Below, one piece after another: positions 1 to 8,664 of a stretch of DNA of 64,000 nt. Positions within the stretch are counted from its first letter, which is position 1. Every line of letters starts with the position of its first letter. The position numbers were made by a program, and so were the translations under genes. The DNA comes from an uncultured Eubacterium sp. Its GTDB lineage: Bacteria > Bacillota > Clostridia > Oscillospirales > Acutalibacteraceae. The stretch covers positions 1-64,000 of the forward strand of contig UQCC01000005.1 in assembly GCA_900539325.1 (NCBI GenBank). Reading direction: 5' to 3'. The notes below the pieces were generated by a model. The model was given only the letters and a program-made list of their open reading frames with translations. It was not told where the DNA came from and did not search any database.

Positions 1-12
1 GACGACTTGTAC

Positions 13-41
13 ATCTTACCACCTCATTACCCAATTGTCAA
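13..41 (-). promoter_or_regulatory. sigma-A-type promoter reading out of the left edge
   Basis: On the minus strand a consensus -35 TTGACA (36-41) is followed after 17 bases by TAAGAT (13-18). It points out of the window, so the gene it serves is not visible. An ATG preceded by GAGGTGG also falls at 12-14, but it overlaps the -10 box, so it is unlikely to be the start codon for this promoter. The rest of the 226-base spacer is very AT-rich and holds only the metA promoter. Confidence 0.5.
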
Positions 42-168
42 CACTTTTTTTGAAAAAACTTTGATTTTTTTCAGATTACAACAAAATATACACAAAGATT
101 GTTATATTCATAAAGTTTTTGTATAAATTTTCCCATAATATATATAATGTATATAATATATAATATAC

Positions 169-197
169 TTGAAATAATAAACTAAATTTGATATAAT
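169..197 (+). promoter_or_regulatory. sigma-A promoter of metA
   Basis: TTGAAA (169-174) and a perfect TATAAT (192-197) are separated by 17 bases. Transcription should start about 20 bases before the AAAGGAGG ribosome binding site of metA. The leader is too short for a SAM or T-box riboswitch, so any methionine control of metA would have to act on the promoter. Confidence 0.75.
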
Positions 198-226
198 ATT
201 AAAACAATTTTAAAGGAGGTTGAGTT

Positions 227-1141
227 ATGCCAATCAGAATTGATAATGAATTGCCTGCAAAGCAGCGACTTGAAATTGAGAATATATTTGTGATGAGCAA
301 TATGCGTGCAGACACGCAAGATATTCGCCCACTTAAAATATTGATACTCAACCTGATGCCTACAAAGTTGGAAACCGAAACTCAGCTGCTTCGGCTTTTG
401 AGTAACTCTCCGCTTCAGGTTGATGTTGAATTTTTACAAGTTGCAACTCACGAAGCAAAAAATGTTTCTAAAAGTCATATGGACAAGTTTTACGAAACAT
501 ATGATGATGTTAAAAACAAAAAATATGACGGAATGATTATTACAGGTGCTCCCGTTGAGCAAATGGAATTTGAAGAAGTTGACTATTGGGACGAGCTTTG
601 CAAAATAATGGAATGGAGCAAAACAAATGTTTACTCCACATTTCATATTTGCTGGGGTGCCCAAGCCGGACTTTACTATCATTACGGTATAAAGAAATAT
701 CCAACAAAGAAAAAGATTTTTGGCATTTTCCCTCACCAATGCCTTGATGAAACTCATCCTTTGATGAGAGGTCTTGATGATATTTACTATGCACCTCATT
801 CCCGCCACACTGAAATAAAAACACAAGACATTGCACAGGTTAAGGATTTGCAAATTCTATCCTACAGCGACCTTGCCGGAATTCACATTGTTGCTGATAT
901 GGAATGCAGGAAGTTTTTTGTGACCGGTCACAGCGAATACGACAGAGATACTCTTGCAAGAGAATACTTCCGCGACAAGGAAAAAGGTCTTGATATTGAT
1001 ATTCCTTACAATTATTTTCCAAATGACGATGTAAATGCCACTCCTCAGATGGAATGGAAGAGCACGGCGAATATATTGTTTAATAATTGGTTGAACTACT
1101 TTGTTTACCAAAAGACACCTTATGATTTGAATACTTTATAA
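227..1141 (+). CDS. metA: homoserine O-acyltransferase (probably acetyl-CoA specific)
   Basis: First committed step of methionine synthesis: acylation of the homoserine hydroxyl in the cytoplasm. The 304-aa protein is full length for the MetA (glutamine-amidotransferase-fold) family. The nucleophile is Cys142 in HICWGAQAG, with His235 and Glu237 in GHSEYD completing the triad. Residue 111 is Glu (TGAPVE). In characterised MetA enzymes Glu here favours acetyl-CoA and Gly favours succinyl-CoA, so this is probably a homoserine acetyltransferase despite the MetA name. The start is fixed by AAAGGAGG seven bases upstream. It is monocistronic, with its own promoter and terminator, and convergent with the WYL regulator. 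Confidence 0.95.
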   Translation: MPIRIDNELPAKQRLEIENIFVMSNMRADTQDIRPLKILILNLMPTKLETETQLLRLLSNSPLQVDVEFLQVATHEAKNVSKSHMDKFYETYDDVKNKKYDGMIITGAPVEQMEFEEVDYWDELCKIMEWSKTNVYSTFHICWGAQAGLYYHYGIKKYPTKKKIFGIFPHQCLDETHPLMRGLDDIYYAPHSRHTEIKTQDIAQVKDLQILSYSDLAGIHIVADMECRKFFVTGHSEYDRDTLAREYFRDKEKGLDIDIPYNYFPNDDVNATPQMEWKSTANILFNNWLNYFVYQKTPYDLNTL

Positions 1142-1146
1142 AGAAA

Positions 1147-1187
1147 CCTCTTGATGAAGCACAATTCATCAAGAGGTATTTTTTATT
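1147..1187 (+). terminator. rho-independent terminator of metA
   Basis: A perfect 12-bp stem (1147-1158 with 1165-1176) and a 6-base loop are followed by TATTTTTTATT. It also overlaps the end of the convergent WYL gene and may serve both strands, although the U-run on the minus side is poor. Confidence 0.9.
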
Positions 1188-2175
1188 CATAAAGTTTTGC
1201 GATTTGCTGTGCACGCTCTTTGACGGCATCGGCAAGATATTGCGGTTCGAGAACTCTAACTTTTTTGCCGAAAGACATAAGCCATGCAATTAATCCGTCG
1301 GACACAGCGACATCAACGGTTGTTTCAAAATGAGAACTGTCGTATGCCGAGAGCGGAACTTTTGCTCCGAAGCGGTCCATAATTTGCTCACGGAGTTCAA
1401 GTTCGCAGGCAATTCTGATTTTATCCGACTTGCCGCTGTACATATTGAACATCTTTTTTGAATAATCGGCAACATCAAAAGAATTCTTATACTCACTTAC
1501 CTCGCCGACCGGTCTGGCAGGTTCATCAAGAGTATTAACCTTTCTGATACGGTCAACACGCAAGTTCATTATATTATTGTACTTTTGATTGTTGCAAATT
1601 AAATAGTAATGGTCATCCTTCCAAATGAGTGCATAAGGCGAAACAGTAAATGTTTTTTCGGTATAATTCTTTTTATTCTCAACATCGATATTACGGCGTT
1701 TATATATAAATTTAACTTTTTTACGGTCTTGAATAGCCTTATGGAGTGCATCAATGATATAATAAATTTCCTCATTATCACATTTTGTGCTTGGGTCGAT
1801 ATATACCTGTGTTACAATAGAATTCGCTTGATTTTTTGACACAAGCGATTCGAGTTTCTCAACAAGGCTTTGAGTTTTTTTAGGCGTGATAAATCCGGCT
1901 GAAGTAACAGCGTCAATAAGCAAGCGAACTTCGGGTATTTCAAATTTACGGCTTGCCATAAAAAAGCCGCCGTTTATCGGAGATTTTATAGAAACAATAT
2001 CATATCCGATTTCTTTTAAAGTTTTAACATCGGCATAAATCGACTTGCGTTCACACTTAATTCCCTCATTTGCAAGCATTTCAATAATTTGACTTGTTGA
2101 AAGCGGATGTGCCTCGTCTGAAAATTCATCAATATATTTAAAAACAAGCAATGTTTTCAGTTTCTTTTCTGCCAT
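1183..2175 (-). CDS. WYL-domain transcriptional regulator
   Basis: A 330-aa DNA-binding regulator of the DeoR-like HTH plus WYL type. Residues 1-70 form a winged helix (LSTSQIIEMLANEG, then a recognition helix around KSIYADVKTLKEIGYDI). The WYL core follows at about 140-215, with SPYALIWKDDHYYLIC and the NLRVDRI motif. A C-terminal WCX-like segment ends near VRVLEPQYL. WYL domains bind nucleic acids or small ligands; the target of this one is unknown. GGGGAA precedes the ATG. Its promoter lies over the stop codon of the upstream PBP gene. Its position beside metA does not by itself show that it controls metA. Confidence 0.85.
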   Translation of the reverse strand: MAEKKLKTLLVFKYIDEFSDEAHPLSTSQIIEMLANEGIKCERKSIYADVKTLKEIGYDIVSIKSPINGGFFMASRKFEIPEVRLLIDAVTSAGFITPKKTQSLVEKLESLVSKNQANSIVTQVYIDPSTKCDNEEIYYIIDALHKAIQDRKKVKFIYKRRNIDVENKKNYTEKTFTVSPYALIWKDDHYYLICNNQKYNNIMNLRVDRIRKVNTLDEPARPVGEVSEYKNSFDVADYSKKMFNMYSGKSDKIRIACELELREQIMDRFGAKVPLSAYDSSHFETTVDVAVSDGLIAWLMSFGKKVRVLEPQYLADAVKERAQQIAKLYE

Positions 2176-2205
2176 AAATATTCCCCTTACATTTTCTATG
2201 GCATA

Positions 2206-2234
2206 ATTATATCACATTTTACCAAGCTGTTCAA
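2206..2234 (-). promoter_or_regulatory. sigma-A promoter of the WYL regulator
   Basis: TTGAAC (2229-2234) and TATAAT (2206-2211) with a 17-base spacer, read on the minus strand. The -35 and spacer lie inside the last codons of the PBP gene, so the regulator can be expressed independently of the wall operon in front of it. Confidence 0.65.
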
Positions 2235-3714
2235 CTATGGTACTGAAAATCGGACAACAATCTCCTGCACCTGACTTTCCGTCTTCTGTCATAATCACAA
2301 TTGCATACTTTGGTTTGTCATATGGATACAACCCGACAAACCAAGTGTTTAATTTTTCAACGCCATTATAATACTGCCCTGTCTGAGCAGTCGCAGTTTT
2401 ACCTGCCGACTTTTTGTCACCGTACATAACAATACGGGCTGTTCCGTCGGTAACAACATAACGCATATACTCAATAAGTTTTTTGCAAGTATTTGTTTTC
2501 AAAACTTTTTCTTTTGAAGGATAAACAATATCAGTTTGCACATTTTGATTGTTTACATTTGAAAGGACAAGTTTAGGTTGTGAATAATATCCGTCATTTG
2601 CAATTGTGCAAAGCACAGAAGCGATTTGAAGCGGTGAAGCGGTTAACTTACCTTGACCGAAGCCGAAAAGAGAAAGTTCACCTTTTGAGAGCAAATCAGA
2701 TTTTGTAGGCAAATATGAATTAACAATATTCCATCCGTCAAATAATTCAGTATAATCATTAAAGCCCAATTTATCGCAAGTTTCAAGCAATTTGTCACTA
2801 CCCAAAGTATTTGCTAAATTCACAAAATAGCAGTTACACGAATTGGCGAGTGCCTGCTTGAGTGTTTGATTTGAATGAATATGATTGTTTTGGCAGGAAA
2901 ATTCGGTATCACCAACCTTAATTTTACCGGTGCAATTATATTTAATATTCACATCATTTTCAAGAGCACAGGCGGCAACGACTATTTTAAACACAGAGCC
3001 CACCGAATACTGACCGAATGCTTTGATTAAATAATTATCAAACGGCTTATTTACGCACGCAAGGATTGAAGAGTCCTCGGTATTCATTACAATTACGCAT
3101 CCACTTTTCATTTTTGAAGAAGCAGAAACAGTTATATCCTGAATTTTTTTATCAACAGAAAGACGATAACCTTCTTTTGAATCATAATTTATCTGTTCAA
3201 GAGTGCCCTCATCACCGTCAAGAATTCTTCCGTTTGCGTCTATACCGAACATAACCGTGCTTTTGCCTATTTCTTCGCCTGTATGATTAAGCAACCCGTT
3301 TGATTGCTTTGCAATAATTTGATGAAGTTCGTTTTCTGAAGAATATCGTTTGTAAATCTTGATTGATTTTAACGAAGCACTCGGAAAATCGTCAATATCA
3401 ACCAAAACAGGTTTACCGGATTTTAGCTGTTCTATAATTCTCTTTTGCTCTTTTTCGGTAAATAATTTATTCAATTCGGATACCGAACGAGGTGTCGGTT
3501 TTATAACGGCAACATATTTGCGTGAGTTATTTGTTGCGGCTATACCGGTACGATAATAAAGTGTAGGTTGCTTTTTGTCTATATTTAATGAATACGAATT
3601 TTTACCGCCCGAAACCACATAGTTTTTGCTGAATATAATATAACCTATTCTTCCGCAAATTCCACAAAACAGCAAGGTTATTGCGAGCGAAAACGACAAA
3701 ATTCTTTTATACAT
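2212..3714 (-). CDS. class B penicillin-binding protein (transpeptidase)
   Basis: Membrane-anchored D,D-transpeptidase that cross-links peptidoglycan outside the cell. One N-terminal membrane segment (residues 6-28) is followed by a short dimerisation-type region and the transpeptidase domain. The acylated serine is in SVFK (Ser240, Lys243) and the second motif is SCN (292-294). The third motif is KTA (439-441) where most family members have KTG. At 500 aa it is compact and has no PASTA domains; it resembles the PbpA/SpoVD group but cannot be assigned to either. It is the last gene of the minus-strand unit, and its ribosome binding site (AAAGGGG) lies inside a hairpin. Confidence 0.85.
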   Translation of the reverse strand: MYKRILSFSLAITLLFCGICGRIGYIIFSKNYVVSGGKNSYSLNIDKKQPTLYYRTGIAATNNSRKYVAVIKPTPRSVSELNKLFTEKEQKRIIEQLKSGKPVLVDIDDFPSASLKSIKIYKRYSSENELHQIIAKQSNGLLNHTGEEIGKSTVMFGIDANGRILDGDEGTLEQINYDSKEGYRLSVDKKIQDITVSASSKMKSGCVIVMNTEDSSILACVNKPFDNYLIKAFGQYSVGSVFKIVVAACALENDVNIKYNCTGKIKVGDTEFSCQNNHIHSNQTLKQALANSCNCYFVNLANTLGSDKLLETCDKLGFNDYTELFDGWNIVNSYLPTKSDLLSKGELSLFGFGQGKLTASPLQIASVLCTIANDGYYSQPKLVLSNVNNQNVQTDIVYPSKEKVLKTNTCKKLIEYMRYVVTDGTARIVMYGDKKSAGKTATAQTGQYYNGVEKLNTWFVGLYPYDKPKYAIVIMTEDGKSGAGDCCPIFSTIVEQLGKM

Positions 3715-3750
3715 AAAAATACCCCTTTGTACTGATTATGTACAAAAGGG
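3712..3750 (-). terminator. hairpin with U-run between the U32 gene and the PBP gene
   Basis: On the minus strand CCCTTTTGTAC pairs with GTACAAAGGGG (11 bp including one G-U) around a 7-base loop, followed by TATTTTT and then the PBP start codon. The shape is that of an intrinsic terminator, but the 3' arm is also the PBP Shine-Dalgarno. It may therefore stop transcription, block translation, or do both. Confidence 0.6.
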
Positions 3751-3757
3751 ATTAATT

Positions 3758-4987
3758 TTATTTACGCTCTACTCTGAAAATAGCATCGGGTGATATTTCT
3801 TTGTCACACTTAAAAGAATACACATCGGTTGCTTTGTTTGCAACATCGACAAATTCTTCGTCTTTTTCATTATACAGTTCTTCAACAGTAATTTGATACG
3901 GTTGCTTAAACGGCTCAACCACCTCAAGGGTGTCGCCTTGATAAAATCTGTTACGCTGTGTAACAGTTAGGCGTCCGTTTTGTTGGCTCTTGTAAAGTGC
4001 ACACACATCCCAATTACGGATATATCCGCCCGTATCAAGCACTTGACCGTTTTTAATCGGTCCGAAATTAAAGCCTGTTGTGTATTCACGGTGGCTCATT
4101 TTTTCCATTTCGTCAAGAATCCACTGTGACGGAACAAAATCTTCTTTTCTGCCCGAAGCAAGATATTCGTCAATAGCATGACGATAAGCATAAGTTACAA
4201 TAGCGGTGTAATACTCGCTCTTTGCTCTGCCCTCAATCTTAAATGAATCAATACCGGCACGGTCAAGTTCCGGAATATGATCTATCATACACAAATCACG
4301 AGAGTTGAAAATATAAGTACCGTTTTCGTCCTGATTAATCGGGAAATACTGACCCGGACGAGTTTCCTCAACAAGATGATATTTCCACCTGCAAGGCTGA
4401 GCACAATCGCCTCTGTTGGCATCTCTGCCTACCATATAATCCGACAAAATACATCTTCCGCTAAATGACATGCACATTGCACCGTGAACAAAGACCTCAA
4501 TTTCCAAATTAGGATTTGTTTTGTCACGAATAGTTTTAATTTCATCAAGCGAAAGTTCTCTTGCGGTAACTATACGCTTTGCACCCATATCATAAAGAGC
4601 ATTAGCCGCCGCATAATTGACGATACCAACTTGAGTTGACATATGAATTTCAGTATCGGGTGCATACTTTTTTGCTAATGAAAGCACACCCATATCTGCA
4701 ATGATAAGAGCATCTACACCGATTTCGGCAACATATTTAAGATAATCGGGCAATGCACCGAGTTCATTATTCCTTGGCAAAGTGTTGCATGTTAAATAAA
4801 GTCTTTTACCCGCCGAGTGAACAATATTCACCGCTTCTTTTAATTGATCTGCATTGAAATTTGACGGATTTGTTCGCATACCGAACATTTCACCGCCAAC
4901 ATAAACGGCATCGGCACCGAACTTTACCGCTAATTTTAATCTGTCTATATCTCCCGACGGAGAAAGTAATTCTAATTTTTGATTCAT
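3758..4987 (-). CDS. U32-family protein, TrhP-like (tRNA hydroxylation)
   Basis: Annotated as a collagenase-like peptidase in many genomes, but characterised U32 proteins of this type (TrhP, RlhA) help hydroxylate RNA pyrimidines. The 409-aa protein carries the U32 signature EVFVHGAMCMSFSGRC, and four cysteines (172, 179, 195, 199) suited to an iron-sulphur cluster, on a TIM-barrel-like N-terminal part. The neighbour mltG is the B. subtilis yrrL counterpart, which in that species precedes the yrrN-yrrO (trhP) genes, supporting the tRNA-modification role by synteny. It starts 3 bases after the mltG stop. A peptidase role is not excluded by sequence. Confidence 0.85.
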   Translation of the reverse strand: MNQKLELLSPSGDIDRLKLAVKFGADAVYVGGEMFGMRTNPSNFNADQLKEAVNIVHSAGKRLYLTCNTLPRNNELGALPDYLKYVAEIGVDALIIADMGVLSLAKKYAPDTEIHMSTQVGIVNYAAANALYDMGAKRIVTARELSLDEIKTIRDKTNPNLEIEVFVHGAMCMSFSGRCILSDYMVGRDANRGDCAQPCRWKYHLVEETRPGQYFPINQDENGTYIFNSRDLCMIDHIPELDRAGIDSFKIEGRAKSEYYTAIVTYAYRHAIDEYLASGRKEDFVPSQWILDEMEKMSHREYTTGFNFGPIKNGQVLDTGGYIRNWDVCALYKSQQNGRLTVTQRNRFYQGDTLEVVEPFKQPYQITVEELYNEKDEEFVDVANKATDVYSFKCDKEISPDAIFRVERK

Positions 4988-4990
4988 ATA

Positions 4991-6220
4991 TTAATATTCC
5001 AAATAAGGTGCGTAAGTTTGTACCTTTTGTTTAAATTCACTGTATGTTTTTGCTGTATACATATTGCCTTTTGTATCGTGGAAAAAGAACTTTGCGGATG
5101 TTTCTTTTGGATACAAAGCGGCACGAATAGCATTTATACCCGGATTACAAATCGGACCTGCCGGTAAACCGACAACAGTTGATGACAAATTGGTGTTGTA
5201 ATATGTCATATAGTATTCCGAAGTATGAGATGAAGTTGACGATAAATTAGGAGCAACCTTGTTTGTAATATAGTCGGAAGTGGACTGACAACCCAAGGTC
5301 GGGAAGTTAACGGTATCCTCCAAACGATTGTAAAGTATACCTGCAATCGTTTTCATCTGGTCATCGTTTGCGGCTTCTTTTTGAATAATAGAAGCAACGG
5401 TTATGATTTGATAGGTAGAATATCCCATCTTTTCAGCTTTTTGCTTATATTTTTCCGTGAACTTTGAATCGCCGTTTTCAAGGAATTTACGAACGGTACT
5501 TGCGGCACTCTCATTAATAAAGAACTCATAAGTATCAGGGAACATAAAGCCCTCAAGTCTATACGGAACAGAATCACTCGCTTTAAGATTAGTTACAAGC
5601 GAATAGGTAAAATCGGTTGACTGAATAACAGAAAGAAGTGCTGTTTTGTCGCAAACATCATTCTCCGACAGTTTATTAACGATTTCGGGAACTGTAAGAC
5701 CTTCAGGGAAAGTTAAAGTAACCGTTTCGCTTGATGATGTGTCACCGTGCATTGTTACAAGCATACCCTCAAGTCCCATTTTACCGTTGAGATAATATAC
5801 GCCTGCCTCATACGGTCCGCCAAGGCGAGAAGTTTTAATCATTTTATCCCTGAACTTAACAAAGAACTTACAAAAATTTTTGCATCTTATAAGACCTTTA
5901 TCGGCAAGCATATCAACGGCATCATCCGATGTTTCAACCGCTTGCGAATAAGAGAGAGTTACATTTGATTTTGTCTTTGTAATTGCAAAAATATCATTCA
6001 TACAAAAAATTGCATAAATCGATATAACAACCGATACGGCAATAACAATTATGAAGAAAAGATAGGTTGAACCTACACCGCTTGAAGGCTTTTTCTTCAT
6101 TTTTGTTTTGGTATTGGTTGTGGTGTTGTTTTTATGATTAACAGGAGGAGTTACCTCGCTGTTTGAAAAATAGAAATCCGGATTATTTTTATTTCCGTTA
6201 TTGAAACCGTACTTATCCAT
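4991..6220 (-). CDS. mltG: endolytic murein transglycosylase
   Basis: Cleaves nascent glycan strands at the membrane and thereby sets strand length. The chosen start has GGAGGGAAAA directly upstream and gives 409 aa; a longer reading frame would run 80 bases into the 5-FCL gene. A low-complexity cytoplasmic tail (1-50, rich in Asn, Thr and Lys) precedes a single membrane segment (52-74). The YceG/MltG domain has the catalytic Glu282 in ASIIQKEA, with LEGFMFPDTYEF before it and GLPAGPICNPG near the end. It overlaps the preceding gene by 8 bp. It is directly followed by the U32 gene, as in Bacillus yrrL. Confidence 0.93.
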   Translation of the reverse strand: MDKYGFNNGNKNNPDFYFSNSEVTPPVNHKNNTTTNTKTKMKKKPSSGVGSTYLFFIIVIAVSVVISIYAIFCMNDIFAITKTKSNVTLSYSQAVETSDDAVDMLADKGLIRCKNFCKFFVKFRDKMIKTSRLGGPYEAGVYYLNGKMGLEGMLVTMHGDTSSSETVTLTFPEGLTVPEIVNKLSENDVCDKTALLSVIQSTDFTYSLVTNLKASDSVPYRLEGFMFPDTYEFFINESAASTVRKFLENGDSKFTEKYKQKAEKMGYSTYQIITVASIIQKEAANDDQMKTIAGILYNRLEDTVNFPTLGCQSTSDYITNKVAPNLSSTSSHTSEYYMTYYNTNLSSTVVGLPAGPICNPGINAIRAALYPKETSAKFFFHDTKGNMYTAKTYSEFKQKVQTYAPYLEY

Positions 6221-6809
6221 TTTTCCCTCCGTTAACATTGACAACACCGTTTTCCGAAACAATGAGGTCAACTTTTTTATCATATGTATCTGTCGGAACA
6301 TTTTTTACAATAAGGCTATTATAACACAAACCGACAGAAATTAAAGAGTGAATTTGCAAAAATCTGTCATAATACCCTTTTCCGTAGCCAAGGCGATTGC
6401 CGTTTGAATCAAAGCAAAGCCCAGGCAAGATGATGATTGTATTGTCAAAAGAAGTAACCTTTTTACATTTTTCAATAACAGGTTCACGAACACCGAATGA
6501 TTGAATTTTTAAATCATCAAAATCGGTTATGTAATAAAAATCCATATTGCCGTTGTTATCTACACAATAAGGTGCACCGACTCTTTTGCCTAAATCAAGC
6601 AAAGCACTGACTATCTCATCTGTGCAAATCTCATCATCAAGAGAAATATAGCACAAAACAGTATCGGCTTTTTTTATTTCATCAAGTGACAAGAGATTTT
6701 GTGCAATAAGGATATCTTTTTCAACTTTATTTTCAATAGATTTTCGCTTCGCTTTTATGTATGAGCGAAGTTCTTTTTTATCTGCACTGAATTTGGCTTC
6801 TGATTTCAT
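6213..6809 (-). CDS. 5-formyltetrahydrofolate cyclo-ligase
   Basis: Converts 5-formyl-THF to 5,10-methenyl-THF using ATP and so recycles a folate side product. The 198-aa length is normal. The family signature GYGKGYYDRF is at 141-150, and the basic N-terminal helix KKELRSYIKAKRKSI is the usual start of the fold. The start codon lies 32 bp inside the end of the DJ-1 gene, but GAGGAAC is correctly spaced before it and no later Met would keep the N-terminal helix. Confidence 0.93.
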   Translation of the reverse strand: MKSEAKFSADKKELRSYIKAKRKSIENKVEKDILIAQNLLSLDEIKKADTVLCYISLDDEICTDEIVSALLDLGKRVGAPYCVDNNGNMDFYYITDFDDLKIQSFGVREPVIEKCKKVTSFDNTIIILPGLCFDSNGNRLGYGKGYYDRFLQIHSLISVGLCYNSLIVKNVPTDTYDKKVDLIVSENGVVNVNGGKNG

Positions 6810-7317
6810 TTGAAAGTTCCTCGCCTCGAAGTTGTTTTATAATTTCAAGACCAAAGTCAACAGAAACGCCTGCACCTCTTGCGGTAATAACTTTACCGTC
6901 GGTAACAACATATTTATCGGAAAGCGTTGCACCCTCAAGAGCGTTTTCAAATCCGGGGAAGCAAGTAGCCTCTTTAGCGTTTAGCAATCCCTTATGACCG
7001 AGAATAGACGGTGCGGCACAAATCGCACAAATAAAAGCGTTCGTATTACTTGCGTTGTCGATAATTTTTTGAACCGTTTGATTGTTTTCAAGATTGAGAG
7101 TACCCGGCATTCCACCCGGCAATACAACAGCCTCTACATCATAAAAATCGAATTCATCAATTTGCATATCGGTTTTTACGGCAACGCCGCAGGACGAAGT
7201 AACAATTTCTCCCGTTACGCCGACAAGCTTTGTTTCTACCTTTGCACGACGAAGCATATCAACCGGTGACAATGCCTCGATAATTTCAAAGCCGTCTGCC
7301 AAAAATACATAAACCAT
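6778..7317 (-). CDS. DJ-1/PfpI family protein (YajL/ThiJ-like)
   Basis: A 179-aa single-domain protein of the class I glutamine-amidotransferase-like fold. The nucleophile elbow is AICAAPS with Cys100, and an acidic residue near the start (DGFEIIEA) matches the partner of the reactive cysteine in DJ-1 proteins. Relatives act as glyoxalases/deglycases or protein chaperones. Which of these applies here cannot be told from sequence. AAAGGGGAAT precedes the ATG, two bases after the GNAT stop codon. Confidence 0.88.
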   Translation of the reverse strand: MVYVFLADGFEIIEALSPVDMLRRAKVETKLVGVTGEIVTSSCGVAVKTDMQIDEFDFYDVEAVVLPGGMPGTLNLENNQTVQKIIDNASNTNAFICAICAAPSILGHKGLLNAKEATCFPGFENALEGATLSDKYVVTDGKVITARGAGVSVDFGLEIIKQLRGEELSNEIRSQIQCR

Positions 7318-7319
7318 AA

Positions 7320-7778
7320 TTATTCCCCTTTGTTTGAAAGCACAACAGGAGTTTTAAGTGAGCAACCCGCATAGAGATACTCATCAATCAATTCCCTGCA
7401 CTCATCAAATTTTAATTTATCAACAGAATATTCAAAAGTCAGATTTTGTCTTTTATAATATTCAATTAAATCTTCGTTAGCCGGAATAAGGCACACTTCA
7501 TCAAATTCAGCAACACAATGCTTAATGAGAGCACTCATATATCCCTTTTTTCTGTAACTCTGTGTTGTACAAGCCGCATAAATATAATGCGACTGTTTAC
7601 CGTCAAGAACACAATCAACAAGATAAAGCATACTGACTGCTTTGTTGTTTTCAAAATATGCAAAGCAACTTGCATTTTTAATATTTTCTATAAAGAAAAC
7701 AATGTCTTCCCTGCTGTCGCCAAACGCTTCAGACCAAAGCGGCACAATATCATCTACACTTTTTGTTATCTTAATCAT
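7320..7778 (-). CDS. GNAT-family N-acetyltransferase
   Basis: A 152-aa acyl-CoA transferase domain. The acetyl-CoA loop is recognisable as TTQSYRKKGYMSALI, after the beta strand HYIYAACT, and the C-terminal part IEYYKRQNLTFE is typical for GNAT. The start is chosen at the ATG that overlaps the stop of the upstream gene by 8 bases (ATGATTAA); a longer frame running back to 7934 would be buried in that gene. The substrate is unknown. Confidence 0.85.
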   Translation of the reverse strand: MIKITKSVDDIVPLWSEAFGDSREDIVFFIENIKNASCFAYFENNKAVSMLYLVDCVLDGKQSHYIYAACTTQSYRKKGYMSALIKHCVAEFDEVCLIPANEDLIEYYKRQNLTFEYSVDKLKFDECRELIDEYLYAGCSLKTPVVLSNKGE

Positions 7779-8664
7779 TATATACCGCCGTACATTTTTC
7801 AAGCCAAATTTCGGGATGATAAGACTGCTTCGCCTTACGAAGTCCCTCAATTCCGAGGTCTTCCTCTCTATTGACATACTCGTATTCCATAAGACAATTT
7901 TTGGTGAATTCCTGATTAATAATCGCATATGCACCGATTACATCGGCAGGTGCTTTTTCAAAATGAGAAACAAAGCAATGGCCGCTCATTTGCGGTTCAC
8001 CGAGAGTGTAAGCAATAACTTCGCCGTTAACTCTGATAAGTCCGCCTACAAAATCAAGCTCATCAAAATGCTCAAATGCAGAAAGTACCGCCTCGAATTC
8101 AAATGAATAATCCTCATCGTCAGGATCTTTATTCTCAATCCATTTAGAATGAAGTTCGATACATTCAGGAATATTATCTTTTGACAGTTTTTCAAATGAC
8201 CAATCGGGATTGTTCTTTTTAAAATTAGTTATATGATTGCGTTTACCATGATATTTTTTACCTGAAAGCGAAGCCATTTTTTCGGTTGAATAAATATAAT
8301 CGTTATTGCCGTCATCATATTTATATGTGAATTTTCCGGTAAAAGCCTCTTGCATAAGGCCTAAATAGCCGTCGGTGATACCGTAAATAACAGGTGTTTC
8401 ACCAAGTGATTTTGCATAATCTATTATTGCATCTACGGCATCGGTAAAATCACCTTCACCGAGCGGCATAGAATAGGTGGTAGTACCGTCGTCATTCCAT
8501 TTGCAAATCAAAAAATCTTTATACTTACAAATTTCGGTGGAATATGATTTTTGCCATATAAACAAATTGCCGAAAGTATACTCACAGTTCATACTGTTTG
8601 CATGTGCAAGGCATTTGTTTGCCCATTCTTTATCGGATATTTCAGGCTTTTTAAATTCAAGCAT
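7771..8664 (-). CDS. DUF2156 / phosphatidylglycerol lysyltransferase-like C-terminal domain protein
   Basis: The 297-aa protein matches the soluble, GNAT-like catalytic half of MprF/LPG synthases, which move an aminoacyl group from tRNA to a lipid. The segment GKKYHGKRNHITNFKKN and the later FVGGLIRVNGEVIAYTLGE are typical. No membrane flippase half is present, so lipid aminoacylation is only one option; stand-alone members may use other acceptors. It overlaps tmk upstream and the GNAT gene downstream by 8 bases each, implying translational coupling. Confidence 0.8.
   Translation of the reverse strand: MLEFKKPEISDKEWANKCLAHANSMNCEYTFGNLFIWQKSYSTEICKYKDFLICKWNDDGTTTYSMPLGEGDFTDAVDAIIDYAKSLGETPVIYGITDGYLGLMQEAFTGKFTYKYDDGNNDYIYSTEKMASLSGKKYHGKRNHITNFKKNNPDWSFEKLSKDNIPECIELHSKWIENKDPDDEDYSFEFEAVLSAFEHFDELDFVGGLIRVNGEVIAYTLGEPQMSGHCFVSHFEKAPADVIGAYAIINQEFTKNCLMEYEYVNREEDLGIEGLRKAKQSYHPEIWLEKCTAVYND

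Noticed and set aside
130..170. TATA-rich stretch as an origin or AT-repeat element
   Set aside because: Short, irregular AT alternation typical of upstream regions in such genomes; no DnaA boxes or iterons are seen.
7518..8106. Two overlapping plus-strand open frames of 118 and 154 codons
   Set aside because: Antisense to the GNAT and DUF2156 genes, with no Shine-Dalgarno and no family resemblance.
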